From: Heterohyrax brucei | Lineage: Eukaryota > Chordata > Mammalia > Hyracoidea > Procaviidae | DNA length: 64,000 bases | Direction: 5' to 3' | NCBI GenBank assembly: GCA_028571685.1 | Contig: CM053141.1 | Coordinates: 55,984,333-56,048,332, forward strand | Shown: positions 10,728 to 22,960 of the stretch, in pieces | Position numbering within the stretch: the stretch's first letter is position 1 | How the letters are laid out: each line of letters starts with the position of its first letter | Position numbers and translations under genes: made by a program | The notes under the pieces: generated by a model | What the model saw: the letters and a program-made list of their open reading frames with translations, nothing else | What the model was told of the DNA's origin: nothing | Databases searched by the model: none

Positions 10728-11973
10728 TTTTTTTATTATGACTGAGTGAAAATGTACATTCCCATATAAATTTACATGCCCACCTATATGCAGCTTCCAC
10801 TGCTCTCCCTGCTCGGTGACAGCACGCTATTCCTCTCTACTCCATACATGTCTCATCCTCCCAATAATCTCCTTTCGCCTCCTCTCCACCCACTCCCCTT
10901 ACTCTAGCCAGAGGTCAGCAGGATGATATCCTATAGATGCATAGAACCATAAAGTGCATCCAATATATGGTTACTCTGCATCATCAAGTCCAATCCATTC
11001 GTGGCCGAAGAGTGGACCTTCATTATGATTTATGGGCAAGAGCAGCATCAGGGCCAGGGGCCATGTTCCCAGGGGAACCCTGAAGCCGCTGGACCATCAG
11101 TTGAGGTCTATTAGTGGAGATCTCAGGGTGCACCCCTTTTAATTCTTGTGTTGCCAGTGAGACTCAACGTAGTGAGTTCTATTGCAGCTATCACTGGTAG
11201 TGGCCGGGTACCATCCGGTTCTTCCGGGCCCAAGTCGATGTAGGCACCCACTCATGTGGGTCTCTCTCTCTTCTGGGTTGTCTTTACCTCATGTTATTTT
11301 GGTCCTCGGTAAGCATCTGTTCCTGCTAAGTTGGGACCATTTGTTGTGCCCTTGGATGGCAGCTTGGCAGTTTTTAAGACCCGAGATGCCACTCACCAAT
11401 GTGGAGTACAGACAGCCCTCTTAGCAAAACGCTAGTTGTGCCAATTGGCCTCGATTTCACCTAAGAGCATGTTCCCCTGCCACCTGCCCCAGCTACTCTG
11501 TCCTTGCAATATTGGGTTAAGATGGAAGGAGTATTCAGATTATGCTAAAGTCCACTTAACATTGTTCTTGTTTCTAATGTGTGCGATCACCGGTTTTACC
11601 CAACCAGATTTCTACCATCTATCTGACTAAGCCCTCCTCCCTTCCCCTCCCTTGCAGCCATCAAAAAGTCTTTTCTTCTGCACATAAGTCTGTTTTTGAG
11701 ATCTTATTGTACGGGTCTCATACAGTATTTGTCCTTTCATCGCTGACTACTTTCACTCAACATAATGTCTTCCAGTTGAAACCAGCTTATGAGATGTTTC
11801 CTGGAATCATCATTATTCTTTATCATTGAATAGTGCTCCATTGAGTATATATACCATAGTTTACCTATCCATTCCTCTGTTGTTGGGCATCTGGGTTGAT
11901 TCCATCTTTTTGCTATCATGGACTGTGCTGCAATAAACATTCTTGTGCATATGTCCGTTGGTGTGAAGATTTA
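10728..11973 (-). mobile_element. L1 3' end (3'UTR plus ORF2 C-terminus), antisense
   Basis: It begins with the T-rich complement of the poly(A) tail ('ctttttttattatgactgag'). It then mirrors the 3'UTR of the L1 at 1-6035, for example the L1 'aggatgtcgtcctactgacc' block matches 'ggtcagcaggatgatatcct' here. The tail of ORF2 is still open for 67 codons on the minus strand (11737-11940), with a 'WIGKLWYIYSMEHYS' segment. The copy is 5' truncated at about 11973. Confidence 0.93.
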
Positions 11974-12189
11974 ATTGTCTTTTTAATCATTTAGAATTTG
12001 TTACAATAATAATATCCCCCAAGTAATTAAGAACTCTTCACTGAGTTTACAGTGACTCTTAAGTTCTTATAAACATTCTTTTTTTTTTACAAGATCAAAA
12101 TAAGTTTATTTGGTGAGAATTTGGTTCACTCTCTTAGGAAGTTGTACAGTCTCTGTTCTGCAGTCTTTTTTTTTTTGGACTTATCTTTT

Positions 12190-12990
12190 TTACTATTTTT
12201 TTAAACATTATTTTTTTTAAAAATAGTATTTTATTATGGTTAAGCAAAAATTCACAAAAGAAGTCAATCTGCCATGTCAAATCCCAGATACAGACCTCTT
12301 TGTGACTCCATCTACTATCCCAGGCTTGTGACAGCATACTTATCCCTTCCACTCCATATTTCCCATATTCATTCATCTTAGTCCTGTCCTCTCCTCTCCA
12401 CCCACCCCTTTCATAACTACGAGGGAGCTGCTCCAACAGCCTCATGTTTTACAGTCCAGTCAAATTTTTGTCTAAAGACTTGTCTTCAGTGCTAGTTTGA
12501 AGTCCGGGGTAGGAGTGAGATGAGGGGCCACACTCTCAGGTGACCCTTCTGGCTATTGGACCATCAAATCTGGTCTTCTAACAGAATTCTAGATCTGTAC
12601 CCATATTTTTCTTCCTCTGCATCAAGGAGTCTGACATTGTATTGCCTCTCCTAGCAGACACTGGAGGTGGCCAGGTATCATCTAATTCTTCTGGTCTCAT
12701 GGTAGTGTACAGTCTGGATTATTTGGATCCTTCTGTCTCCTGGGCTCACATTTTCCCCTGTCTTTGATGTCTTTTGTTCTCCTCTGTTCTAGCTGGACTG
12801 GGATCTCTTGTACTTTTCCATTAAGAAAACAGTTTTCTATCCCAAATGAAATGGGTTATTATTCATGCACCTTTAGGTTCTCATCTAGTACACTTAGTTT
12901 GCTTTTCACCCAGAAATTCTGGCTGGAGACTGGTGCTGTAGGTGGTCAGGATGCTTTTAGAGACACTCCTGAACAGGTTAACCCCTTTAA
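12190..12990 (-). mobile_element. L1 3'UTR, a different and older copy, antisense
   Basis: T-rich start (12190-12235), then the antisense L1 3'UTR order seen elsewhere in the window: 'ccatattcattcatcttagt', 'tctcctctccacccacc', 'ctattggaccatcaaatctg', 'tctcctgggctcacattttc'. It is more diverged than 10728-11973. Confidence 0.82.
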
Positions 12991-13009
12991 CAAATAGTAC
13001 TTTGAAAAC

Positions 13010-13240
13010 TGTTAGTAGCCATTACATCGTATGAAGGTTCCATTTTCTCTACATTCTCACCAATGTTTGTTCTTTTTTCTTTTAAATTATAACCATCATA
13101 ATGGGTGAAAAGTGGTATTTCATTTTGGTTTTGGTATTTGTGTTGTTCTGACTAATGATGTTGAGTTTCTTTTCATGCAGTTATTGGCTATTTATATATC
13201 TTTTTAGGAGAAATTTCTATTTGAATTCTTTTTTTGATAA
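13010..13240 (-). mobile_element. L1 ORF2 C-terminal fragment, antisense
   Basis: Antisense of the conserved ORF2 end: 'cattctcaccaatgtttgtt', 'ataatgggtgaaaagtggta', 'atgttgagtttcttttcatg'. It stops abruptly at about 13240, where a sense L1 starts. Confidence 0.78.
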
Positions 13241-13244
13241 TGGA

Positions 13245-14545
13245 AATTCACCATTTGAAAACAGCACCAAATCCATTCAATGAGGAAGAAGCAGTCTCTT
13301 CAAAAATGGTGCTACCAAAACTGGATTCTACATGCAAAAAAATGAAACAAAATCCACACCTCATGCTATACACAAAGACTAATTCAAAATAGATCAAAGA
13401 TCTAAATGTTAAATCTAAATCATAAATCCTCAGAAGACAATATAGGAGCAAAGCTTTGGGGACCTGATTTTATTTCATTCATAGATTACCAAACACAGCA
13501 ATAAATGCACAAGCAGCAGAAAACAAAATATGTTACTGAAATGTCATAAAAGTGAAATATTCATCAAAAACCTTTATCAAAAGAGCAGTGAGACAGCCTA
13601 CAGACTGGGAAATATCTTCAGTTGAAGATATAGACAATATAAGTCTAATACCTAAAATATACAGGAAACCATAATTTAAAAACAAAAAGACAAAGAAACC
13701 AATCAAAAACCATGGCAAAGTTCATGAACAGATACTTCATGAAAGGCTGCAGTCAAATGGCTAACACAAACCTCAAAAGATATTCAAAGTCATTAGCCAT
13801 CAGCAAAAATGCAAATCCTTTCACAAGGAGACACTGTTTCACTTCCACTAAGATGGACCAGATAAACAAAACAAACAGAAAATAACAAGTGTTAGAGGGG
13901 ATCTGAAGAATTTTGAACCCGCATCTGTCGCTGATGGGAAAGCAAAATGGCACAGCTGCTTTGGAAAACCATCTGGTGGTTCCTCAACTTAGAGGTACAG
14001 CTGCCATATGACCCAGAAATCCACTAATACGTATATACCTTAGGGACCTAAAGGGATGCGAACAGCCATATGCACACAATAGCAAAAAGATGGAAACAAT
14101 CCAAGTACCCATAAATGGAGGAAGAGAAAGGTGACATGTGGTACCTGCATAATATGGAATATTACCCAGTGACAAATAAAAATAAGTTCCCAAAGCAACA
14201 TGGATGAAACTGGAGGACATTATGCTGAGTAAAATAAGTCAACTGCAAACAAGCAAACAACAAACAAATATTTTATATTCTCTCACTTTTATGAAATGAC
14301 ACAGGTAGATAAGTATACAGAAACTAGTGTTCACTAGTGGTTACAAGAGTGGTGGTGGTGGGTGGGGGGAAGATGACTATTCTCTAAATAGTAGTCCCTT
14401 TTGGCCTCTAGAAATGGGAAAGGTAGCACCAAATATAGTTGAAATTTGCACAGAATGACTTATGTAACTGATGACAATAAGCTGTACATAAGGAAAATAG
14501 TAGGTTAAGTATGGTTTTGCAACTATTATGACAACCAGAAAAAAA
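13245..14545 (+). mobile_element. L1 ORF2 end and 3'UTR, sense, old
   Basis: Sense L1: 'cttcaaaaatggtgctacca' (ORF2), 'ctgctttggaaaaccatctg' near 13956, 'tatgacccagaaatccacta', 'gacattatgctgagtaaaat' (14217 on), then a 3'UTR with a G-rich 'gtggtggtgggtggggg' near 14350. It ends in A-rich sequence near 14540. Many stops, typical of an ancient L1M-type copy. Confidence 0.88.
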
Positions 14546-14679
14546 ATAAGTTGGAGGGGAAGAGTGGACTACAGATGCTGATACTGATTATGTATAACCA
14601 ATCATTTCATGGATTTAGTTCCCTTGGTTTGGAGGCTTACGGCATGGTCTTGTCAATCCAGTCAATTGTCATAATATAG

Positions 14680-15353
14680 ATCTTCAAGTTTATGTTGTAC
14701 ATCTCAGTATGGTGAATAGTCTCTAGGGTCACAAAAGCTCATGAGTGCACATCTAAGATATGACTATTAGTCTTTATTTGTCTAGAACAAAAGAGAAAGA
14801 AGGAAACCCAAGAATCAGAGAAGAAATTGAACAACAAGATTAACTATATATGAACCACTGGCTCATCTACCTTGAGACTAGCGAACTAAATGGTGCCTGG
14901 CTACCATTACTAAATGCTCTGATCAGGAATACAACACCGTAGCTGACTCCCAGTACAAAGGGATAGAGATGTGGAACAGAACTTCAAATTATTATTTAGT
15001 CTTACTGGACCTACTTAGGCTAGATGAGTCCCCAAGACTATGACTCTGAGCAGCTCTTCAAACCCGGAACTAAAACCATCCTCCAAAGTTACCTTTTAAG
15101 TGGAGTATGATGCTTCAGTATTGTGTTTAAGGGAAAAAAAAATTCACATAGGACCAAAGGTTCAACAGCTATTATAAAGCATATATGAGCACACTAAACA
15201 TGGTAGCAGGGAGATTAAATAAATGGAAATGACACAACCACGATGCAATGTGAAGACGGCAGCCAGTGTCACATAATCATTATGTCTAGACACAGTGAAA
15301 TGGGAGCTGGTTTTACTGTGTATATTTTCACCTACAATTAAAAAAAAAAAATC
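14680..15353 (+). mobile_element. L1 3'UTR and poly(A), sense (subfamily shared with 33660 and 37285)
   Basis: Contains 'gtcacaaaagctcatgagtg', 'taccttgagactagcgaact', 'ggtgcctggctaccattac', 'ctctgatcaggaataca' and ends 'tgtatattttcacctacaat' plus A12 near 15353. The same ordered blocks occur at 37285-37915, so this is a repeat family tail. Confidence 0.82.
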
Positions 15354-15359
15354 CTGTCC

Positions 15360-17548
15360 ATTTTTGAATTGGATTATTTGACTTTTTTCTCGAGTTCTAA
15401 GAGGAGCTTTTAAATGAATAAATATATATTTTAAATACCAGATTCTTTCAAATTTATAAATGTTTTCTCTCATTCTGCAGGACACTTTTTCACTTTCTTG
15501 ATAGTGTTCTTCAAAGCACAAAAATTTTTAATTTTTATGAAATCCAATTTATTGATTTTTCTTTTGGTTGACTGTGATTTAGGTGCCCTATCTATGAAAT
15601 CACTGCCTAATTCTAAGGACATGCAGATTTACACTTGAATTTTCTCCCAAGTATTTTATCTGTTACAGTTAAGTCTTTGATTCATTTGAGTTAGTTCTTG
15701 TATGTTGTGTGAGGAAGGAGTTCAACTTTATTCTTTTGGATGAGGATGTCTGATTACCTACATTCTCTGCTGAACTGAACTGTATCAGTACTCTTGTAAA
15801 AATCAATTACCCATAAATTCATGGGTTTATTCTGAACTCTCAATTCTATTGTTTTCAGTTACTTTGAAATCAGGCAGAAGGAGCCATCCAAACCTGTTCC
15901 TCTTTTTTCAAGATTGTTTTGGCTATTCTGGGGCTACTGACTTTTCATATGCATTTTAGGATCAGCTTGTCAATATTTTTTTTGCAAAGAAGTCCAGTTG
16001 GGATATCAATAAGCATTATTTTCAATCTAAAGATCAAATTGGGGCATATTGCTATATTAAGTCTCCTAATCTATGATCACAGGATGTTTTTCCACTTACT
16101 TAGGTCTTCTTTAATGTTCTGGGAGCACTGGTGGCATATTGGTTAAGGATTTGGCTGCTAACCCCAAAGTAGGCAGTTCAAATCCACCAGCCATTCCTTG
16201 AGAATGCTACGGGGCAGTTCTGTGTCCTATATGGTATTATGAGTCAGAACTTACTCAACGGCAGCAGAGTTAGTTTGGTTTTTGTTTATTGTAAGTGGAA
16301 TCATTTTCTGAATTTCCTTTTCAGGTTATTCTTAGGTCCTGCAAACTTGATAAACTTGCTTATTACAACTAATAAATTTTTGTAGATTTCTTAGAAATTT
16401 TCATACAAGATTATGTTGTCTATCAATAAGAATAGTTTTATGTCTTCCTTTCCAATTTGGGTGATTTGTAGTTCTTTTCCTTACCTTATTACCCTGGTTG
16501 GACCCTCCAGTACAATATTAAATAGAATTAGCAAGAGCAAATACCCTTGTTCTTTTTTCTAATCTTAAAGCAAAAGTTTTTGTTTTTCCACCATTAAAAA
16601 TGATGCTATGGATTTTCCACAGAAACTATCAAGTTGAGGAAATTCCTATTCTAGTTTAAGTCATTCTTTTTTAAAAATCATGACAGGGTATTGGATTTGC
16701 CAAATGCTTTTTTTGCACCTATTGCAATGATGATGTGTTTTTTTTCTTTGTTCAATTAGACTAGTGTATTGCATTGATTAATTTTCATATGTTGAACCAA
16801 CTTTGTATTCCCGGGATAAAGCCAAGTTGGTCATGGTGTAAAATTTTCTTTACATGTTGCTGGATTTGGCTTATCGGTATTTTGTTGAGGATTTCTGAAT
16901 CTATACTCATTAGGGATACTGGTCTGTAGATATCTTGTGCTGTCTTTATCTGGTTTTTGATATTAGAGTAATAACACCCACATAGAATGACTTGGGAAGA
17001 ATTCCCTCTTCTTTTTTTCTTTGTAGAAGACTTTGTGAAGGACTGGTGTCAACTTTTCTTTCAATGATATGATTTACCAGTGAAGTCATCTGGTCCTAGG
17101 CTTTACTTTGCTATGATGTGTTTTGATTAGAGACTCACTCTCTTTATTTCTTATAGGTCTGTTCTGATTTTCTAATTTTTCTTGAGTCAGTTTTGGTAGT
17201 CTGTGTCTTTCTAGGAATTTGCCCATTTCTTTCAGGTTATCTAATTCATTGGTATACAACTGTTCATAGAATTACATTATTATCTTTTTTATTTCCATAA
17301 GGTTGGTAGTAACATCTCTGCTTTCATTACTTATTTTAGTGATCTGAGTCTTCTTTATTTTTTGGTCAGTTGAATTAAAGGTTTGTCAGTTTTGTAGGTC
17401 TTTTCTTAGTACGAACTTTTGGGTTCATTATTTTCCTCTACTGTTTTTCTGTTCTCTATACAATTTATTTCTAGTTTAATCTTTTGTTATTGCCTTCCTT
17501 CTGTTTGTTTTGGGTTTAGTTTCTTCTTCTTTTTCTAGTTTCTTTTAG
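15360..17548 (-). mobile_element. L1 ORF2 fragment, antisense, old, split by a SINE
   Basis: About 2 kb of antisense ORF2: 'gaaatccaatttattgattt', 'ttgattcatttgagttagtt', 'ggattttccacagaaactat', 'cattgattaattttcatatg', 'gaaggactggtgtcaacttt', 'gtcatctggtcctaggcttt', 'ggttttctgttctctatac'-like blocks. This is the RT-to-C-terminal region of an old L1. No open frame survives. A SINE interrupts it at 16121-16284. Confidence 0.9.
16121..16284 (+). mobile_element. AfroSINE inside antisense L1
   Basis: 'gggagcactggtggcatatt', 'ggcagttcaaatccaccagc', 'atggtattatgagtcagaac', 'ctcaacggcagcagagttag'. L1 sequence is found on both sides, so the SINE is younger. Confidence 0.93.
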
Positions 17549-18587
17549 GACTCAAAAATATTTAATCCTAACAACAATAAACATTCTACTAGTTCTTAAT
17601 CCTAGTGACAATAAACATTCTACTGGTTCTCTCATCTGCACATACAGAATTACATTTCAATCTCTTTCACTTTGTTGTCTAACTCAAGTAGATGAAGTAT
17701 CATATTCTTCCTATGTGGCATAACTATAGCTGCCACAAATGTGTTAACAATGACATCCAATGGATTATGTATACTCACATTAATAGTATCTCTGTTCAAA
17801 CATATTCCAAGTTACAATCAGCAAAAAATTAAATGACCTTTTAAAAATCTGTCTTATGGTCCACCTTGCTTTTTTCCTCCCTACATATATTTAACATATA
17901 CTTGATATATATTTAACCATTTTCATATCTGGGAGTTTGGTAGTTTCAAAATTCCATTTTTGGGTACCAAACCTCCTTAGGCCTGTGTCGGAAAAACACA
18001 AAATGTTTAATTCAAACTGCACTAAAAAGATGAGAATTTATTTGTTCACCTAAGTGAAAAGTTCCCTGCTGGAGTGTAGGTCAGTTTGACTGGGAGGCTC
18101 ACAAGGTCATCAGGGCTGATGCTGAGTTTCTCGGTAATACTCTTTCTTCAGGATGACTGGTCAAAGAGTTAGCTCTGGCTGATGCTGGCAATAATCTAAC
18201 CACAATGAGGGAATGAAGCTGAGGAATCAAGTGGTAGGAGAGGCAATAGGTGGAAGAGAAGAGAGCCAGGAGAATTGCAGAAAAATAGGTGTGGTGGAAT
18301 CATAAATTTCTGGATCAAATTGTGCCTACAATCACAACCTATGAACCTTTCAGTTATATGACCAGTAACTTCCTCTTTAAAGCAGTTACTGTAAAAAGCT
18401 TTGAATAAATTAATTGGTTAGGAGATTAAGATTCAATGGGGATCAAGTACTTCCTCATGTCTGTGATGAACTGCACTTTCAGTTACAAGAGAACTCATAT
18501 GAGATGATTACTCTTTCATTTTTTCATGTATATGAGTCCAGTTCCTTGAGGGCACAGATAACAAAAAAATAATTATTTTATATTCTC
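17549..18587. other. Unassigned DNA with a 35-bp local duplication
   Basis: No gene or repeat family recognised. At 17565-17635 two near-identical 35-bp units follow each other ('aacaataaacattctactag' then 'gacaataaacattctactgg'). A short L2-like phrase 'gttccttgagggcacagata' lies at 18541-18560. Confidence 0.4.
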
Positions 18588-18751
18588 TAAAACCCTCATG
18601 GCATAGTGGTTAAGTGCTATGTCTGCTAACCCAAAGGCTGGCAGTTCAAATCTGCCAGGCATTTCTTAGAAACTCTATGGTGCAATCCTAGTCTGTCCTG
18701 TAGGATCACTGAGGGGGCATCAACTCAACAGCCAGGTTTTTTTTTTTTTTG
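18588..18751 (+). mobile_element. AfroSINE, short form
   Basis: 'aaaccctcatggcatagtgg', 'ggcagttcaaatctgccagg', 'gtcctgtaggatcactgagg', then a T12 tract at the end. Confidence 0.93.
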
Positions 18752-19107
18752 GTAATGTAACCAGCACAGTGCTGGAGAGAATTTTTTTTTGATAGATTTT
18801 AAAGAGCTGAAACTATATTGATAAGGGCAAACAAATTTGCACTGCATTTCATTTCATATTAACATATTAGTAAAAGAAAAGTGGAATATTGGAGAGAAGC
18901 TACTACTCTTTCCAATTAATCAGGCCAACACAGGATGTGGGATATCATGAATAGTTTCAAAACTGCAGGTCTAATTGACTTAACATCTATTATATATGTG
19001 ACTACAGGTAGCTGCAATGAATCATTTTGCAAACAGAAAAGGTAACCTATCATGGAAAATAAAACTATTCCATAAATCTCAGACTTCATGGCACTTATGT
19101 TTTGAAA

Positions 19108-19278
19108 CCAACAAGAAAAATCTCCACTACTGTCCAGTCGGTTCTGACTCCTAGTGACCCGATATGGCAGAGCAGGACTGCCCCATAGGGTTTCCAAGGC
19201 CTGCCTGGTGGATTCGAACTGCATGGCTTTTGTCAGAAGCCATAGACAGCACTTAACCACTGCAGCACCAGGGTTTCC
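19108..19278 (-). mobile_element. AfroSINE with short target duplication
   Basis: Antisense copy ('cagtcggttctgactcctag' to 'gcagcaccagggtttcc'), among the better preserved copies. Flanks share TATGTTTTGA (19096-19105) and TATGTTTGA (19279-19287). Confidence 0.93.
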
Positions 19279-19287
19279 TATGTTTGA

Positions 19288-22139
19288 GCTATTCCTTTGG
19301 CCAAACAAAGCATCTGATCTTTATCTCAGAGAATGGAAAGCACTGACAGATGCAAAAAGAGAAGCACCAGTGCACTTGTCTCTGCATGCAAGTGCACACA
19401 TCTGAGTTTTCAATAACACCTATAATACAGCCATTGATTACAGAGGCAGCCAGGCTCTATCACAGCATATCATTCTCTTTTTCACTTCTCTCTCACCTTC
19501 TCTGCCCTCCCCTGTTCTTGTTCCTCTTTGCATCCTTTTTGCAGTCGGTTTCATTCCACTCTTTCAAAAGAGCATTCATTTTTGGTACAAAGCACATTTA
19601 AGGTGTTATACTTGTATACTTGTATACTGTGTCTTCTATAATTGGGATAATTCTCAGATTTGATTTACCTTTATTTCAAGGAGGCAAATATTTTACATAA
19701 GCAGAATTCTATGAAAAACTTTTCCCTGGCAATAGAACATGGTTATTTGAAGAGTCCCATCTATATGTATGAGAGCTAGTCAAGTACACACTAGACAGGA
19801 AGAGGAGTTAATGAGTGAAAGTACCAAACACATATTGGAGACAACCAATTAGCTTGTCTGAAACACAGGCTTGTAAAGCCATCAGTAACTTATAAAACGG
19901 TCTGCTACACACGAGGAAAATGTCGTTTAAATGGCTTGCTTAACTAGATGCATTCACCATGAAATTGGTTCTTTTAAGACTTTTCAAAAAAACTTAATAC
20001 TCATTAACTGTATATGTTGAGACAGTACATGGGCTACAGGGTGGGGTGGCGGGGAGGGAAGTTACCTAGTAGTATAAACTGCAGGTTGAAGATATGAGTT
20101 CCATATGTTATGAGGTTAAGAGACATTTGATACAACTCATCAATTACCAATGATTGTGTCTGCCTCAGTAACTCAAATGGATTAACACAATTAAGATTCT
20201 TCCTCTTCTGTCTTGCTTAAAGTTTAGATTGGGATTGGTAAGTGTACTCTGAGGATCTCCCAGTACTAAGAATTTATGGTTTTTGTTAAGGGACGGTACT
20301 GTTTTCTCACCACAGCGTATGCTCCTGCAAAAGGCCAGAGAGGAAGGAGACCTGAGTCTGGTATTTTTCAAATCCAACATTTGCCTCAGCATGAACATCA
20401 AACTGTCCCCTGAAGACTTACTTTACTAAAACATTTGAGGTAACTTGATATTAGCTGACACATGAACGATAATCACTGAACTTCCTAAAAACAAAACTAT
20501 TGTATATTTTAAAATTTGGTTTTCAGCTATGTCTTATATTCAGTGTCTTCTGGTATACAAAGCTTCACGTCACAAATATACTATAGCTGACTGCTGCCTG
20601 ATTAGACAACAGGAAAATATGCTTTGATTTGGTCAGGTGAAAACACTCTCCCTGCTTATTAGATACAGGTGTTAATGCACTTCATGAAATCATCAGTTGG
20701 CCAACTCAAGGGATTCTTTGCCTCAACTAAACATCAAAAATAAAAGATATGTAGTTGATGATTAAAGAACGTTAACAATACAAAAATATTTTCAAAATAG
20801 TTTACATATTCAATTCTATTTGGCTTTTGTAATGGGCTATATGTCCCTTATCTTAGTCTTGCAGCTGCTAGGTGTGAGAAAGCAACAACGGTAGTAGCAA
20901 ATCAAAATAATAATACATGAAATCCAAATAAACATGTTTAATACTGGCCCTGTGGTACTATGGCAGCACTCTGTCCTAACAACAACAACATTTAGATGTT
21001 GGAATAGATTCAAATTCTTGGGCCTTAAACAGGAGACAGACAAATATGTAAGCCATGTGCTGCTCGGCCATGAATAGAGGGTGCCAACGGCCCCGTCCAG
21101 ATGCAGGGATGTTCCTGTCAGCAGTTTGTCATCTGGCTACAGCAAGACACCATCATGGAAACATTGGGAGGAAAATGAAAAATAGGAAGGCCTGGAGAGA
21201 TGGGGTAGAGGGTGAGGATAGGCAGAGAAAGCAAGGGGACAGGATAACACACGGCCATGTAACAAAGTGCCATGCTGGTAGTCAGGGAGAGAATTTCCTT
21301 CCCTGTTGGCAATACAGCCAGCAGTCTAATATCCTGGCAACGGAGAAATATGAGCTTGGAAAGAGGCTTGGAGGAAATCTGCGGAAAGAAGCTGAGTGGT
21401 AATCCGTCCTCAGACCTTTTGGCCAAAAAGGAACAAAAAACCCACACAGGACTAGCTGAACTTAGTACAAAGCCTATGAAAGACAAGTCTGGAGAACATT
21501 ACAATCAGACACAAAGAGAACATGAAAAAATAAAGGTTCAAAAAGCCACTGACGGGATTTACCACTCTGTTAGTCTAGCCATGGGTCTTAGTTGACATCC
21601 TACTAGTTTAAACTACTAGTTCCTAACCTAGGTGAAGGGTGAGTGGAGAGGAAGGGATTATACTCTCCGGGGGAAAGTTGGCAGTGTTTGGAGATAACAA
21701 ACATTATCTCCAGTAATACTAAAGGGTTATTTGTTACTGATTTCTAGTGGGTTAAGGCCAGAGATGCTACTAAACGTCCTATAATGTACACAGCCCTTCC
21801 TCACTTCCAGTAAAGAACAAAAAGCCTAATTGAAAACATCAACAATGCCAAAGCTAAAGAACCCTGCCCTAAATGGCAAAAATCAAAGACTCAAAGCCCT
21901 GGTAATGATCTGATCCACAGTTGAGTAGTATAAATCATCAGGTTCCACAAGAAGAATCCTAACAGGAGTCAGGAACTAGACTGGACAGGTAGACCAGGAG
22001 CCACATCGGTGAGCACCACAAGTACTCTCTCTGTTCTCCTTGTTTGGTAAAAGTAGATAACCCGCAGTTCTCAGCAGGGCCAAGTCACAATATCAAACTG
22101 GGTTGACATGAACACTCCAAGAAAATAGCTACCTTTTTA
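19288..22139. other. Unassigned low-copy DNA, G-quadruplex motif at 20039
   Basis: No recognised gene. 20039-20058 reads GGGTGGGGTGGCGGGGAGGG on the plus strand, a canonical quadruplex motif. 21055-21402 (+, 115 codons) and 21118-21486 (-, 122 codons) overlap as open frames on opposite strands. Neither resembles a known protein and no splice or transcript support is visible. Confidence 0.4.
20039..20058 (+). other. Predicted G-quadruplex motif
   Basis: Four G runs of 3 or 4 separated by loops of 1-4 bases within 20 bp, outside any repeat I recognise. Confidence 0.65.
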
Positions 22140-22310
22140 TTCATTCTGTGCATTCACTGCTCCAGGGTTCAGGGATACAAAGGTAGATATAACAGGCAAA
22201 ATCCCAGCCCTCATGGCACTTACATACTAGCAGAAGAGACTGACAAGTATCAGGTAAGTGATGTCAGGTACAAATAAGTGCCATGATGAAAAACAACATA
22301 CCACAGCAAT
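22140..22310 (-). mobile_element. L2 LINE 3' relic
   Basis: The order 'attctgtgcattcactgctc', 'gggatacaaaggtagatata', 'atcccagccctcatggcact', 'tacatactagcagaagagac' is the antisense of the usual L2 3' end. Ancient and diverged. Confidence 0.6.
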
Positions 22311-22547
22311 AATAAAATAACTGACCCAAATGAGAGACTAAGCTGTCATATGGATTATATATCCACCAATCACATATAACTACAAATCTTTAGTTGGTTT
22401 CAAAACTAAATTTCATATAGTTATAATAAAACTTTTCTTACCCCCTATTTAATCATCTAGGATTAACTAAATTGCTTTATTGCTTTGGTATAAGAAACTG
22501 AGTAACACAGCCTACTCACTGGATGCCTAAGACCAGAGGACACAATA

Positions 22548-22955
22548 CACTGATACACTGACTAGTCCATACTGGATGTTTGCAACTGAGGATATAATTC
22601 ACCAGCTGATGCTGTCTATACACCAGGTGATCATGATCAGTGGAAACGATACACCAACTGATGCTGCCTAGATGCCAGGTGACCATGACTGGTGGATACA
22701 ACACACAGACTGATGCTCCCTATATGCCGGGTGACCACGATTGAGGTAAATACAACACATTGACTGATACTGCCTATATGTCGGGTGACCACGATTAGGG
22801 TAGATACACATATCGACTGCTGCTGCCTATATGCCGAGTGACCACGATTGAGGTAAATACAACACATTGACTGATGCTGCCTATAAGCCGGGTGACCACG
22901 ATTGGGGTAGATACAACACTGCTACCTATAAGCCGGATGATCACGATCAGTGGAC
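22548..22955. repeat. Minisatellite, unit 52-54 bp, about 7-8 copies
   Basis: The anchor 'ctgatgctgcctatatgcc' (with variants) starts at 22606, 22658, 22710, 22764, 22817, 22871 and about 22919, giving spacings of 52, 52, 54, 53, 54 and 48. Each unit goes on 'gggtgaccacgattggggta' and 'gatacaacacattga'. A degenerate copy precedes the first. Units at 22710-22918 are most alike. Repeated open frames on the minus strand (22516-22704 and 22637-22867) are a by-product of the periodicity, not evidence for a protein. Confidence 0.92.
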
Positions 22956-22960
22956 TACTC

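Noticed and set aside
12134..12445. 103-codon minus-strand frame
   Set aside because: It overlaps antisense L1 3'UTR, which is non-coding.
13010..14545. Single L1 with a twin-priming inversion
   Set aside because: The antisense and sense pieces appear to cover the same part of ORF2, so two separate insertions fit better.
22516..22867. Open frames with a periodic protein on the minus strand
   Set aside because: They lie in a minisatellite whose 52-54 bp period creates repeated peptide phrases; the frame changes where spacing is not a multiple of three, and there is no start context or homology.
22548..22955. CRISPR-like array
   Set aside because: The whole unit is repeated with no unique spacers, and the context is mammalian.
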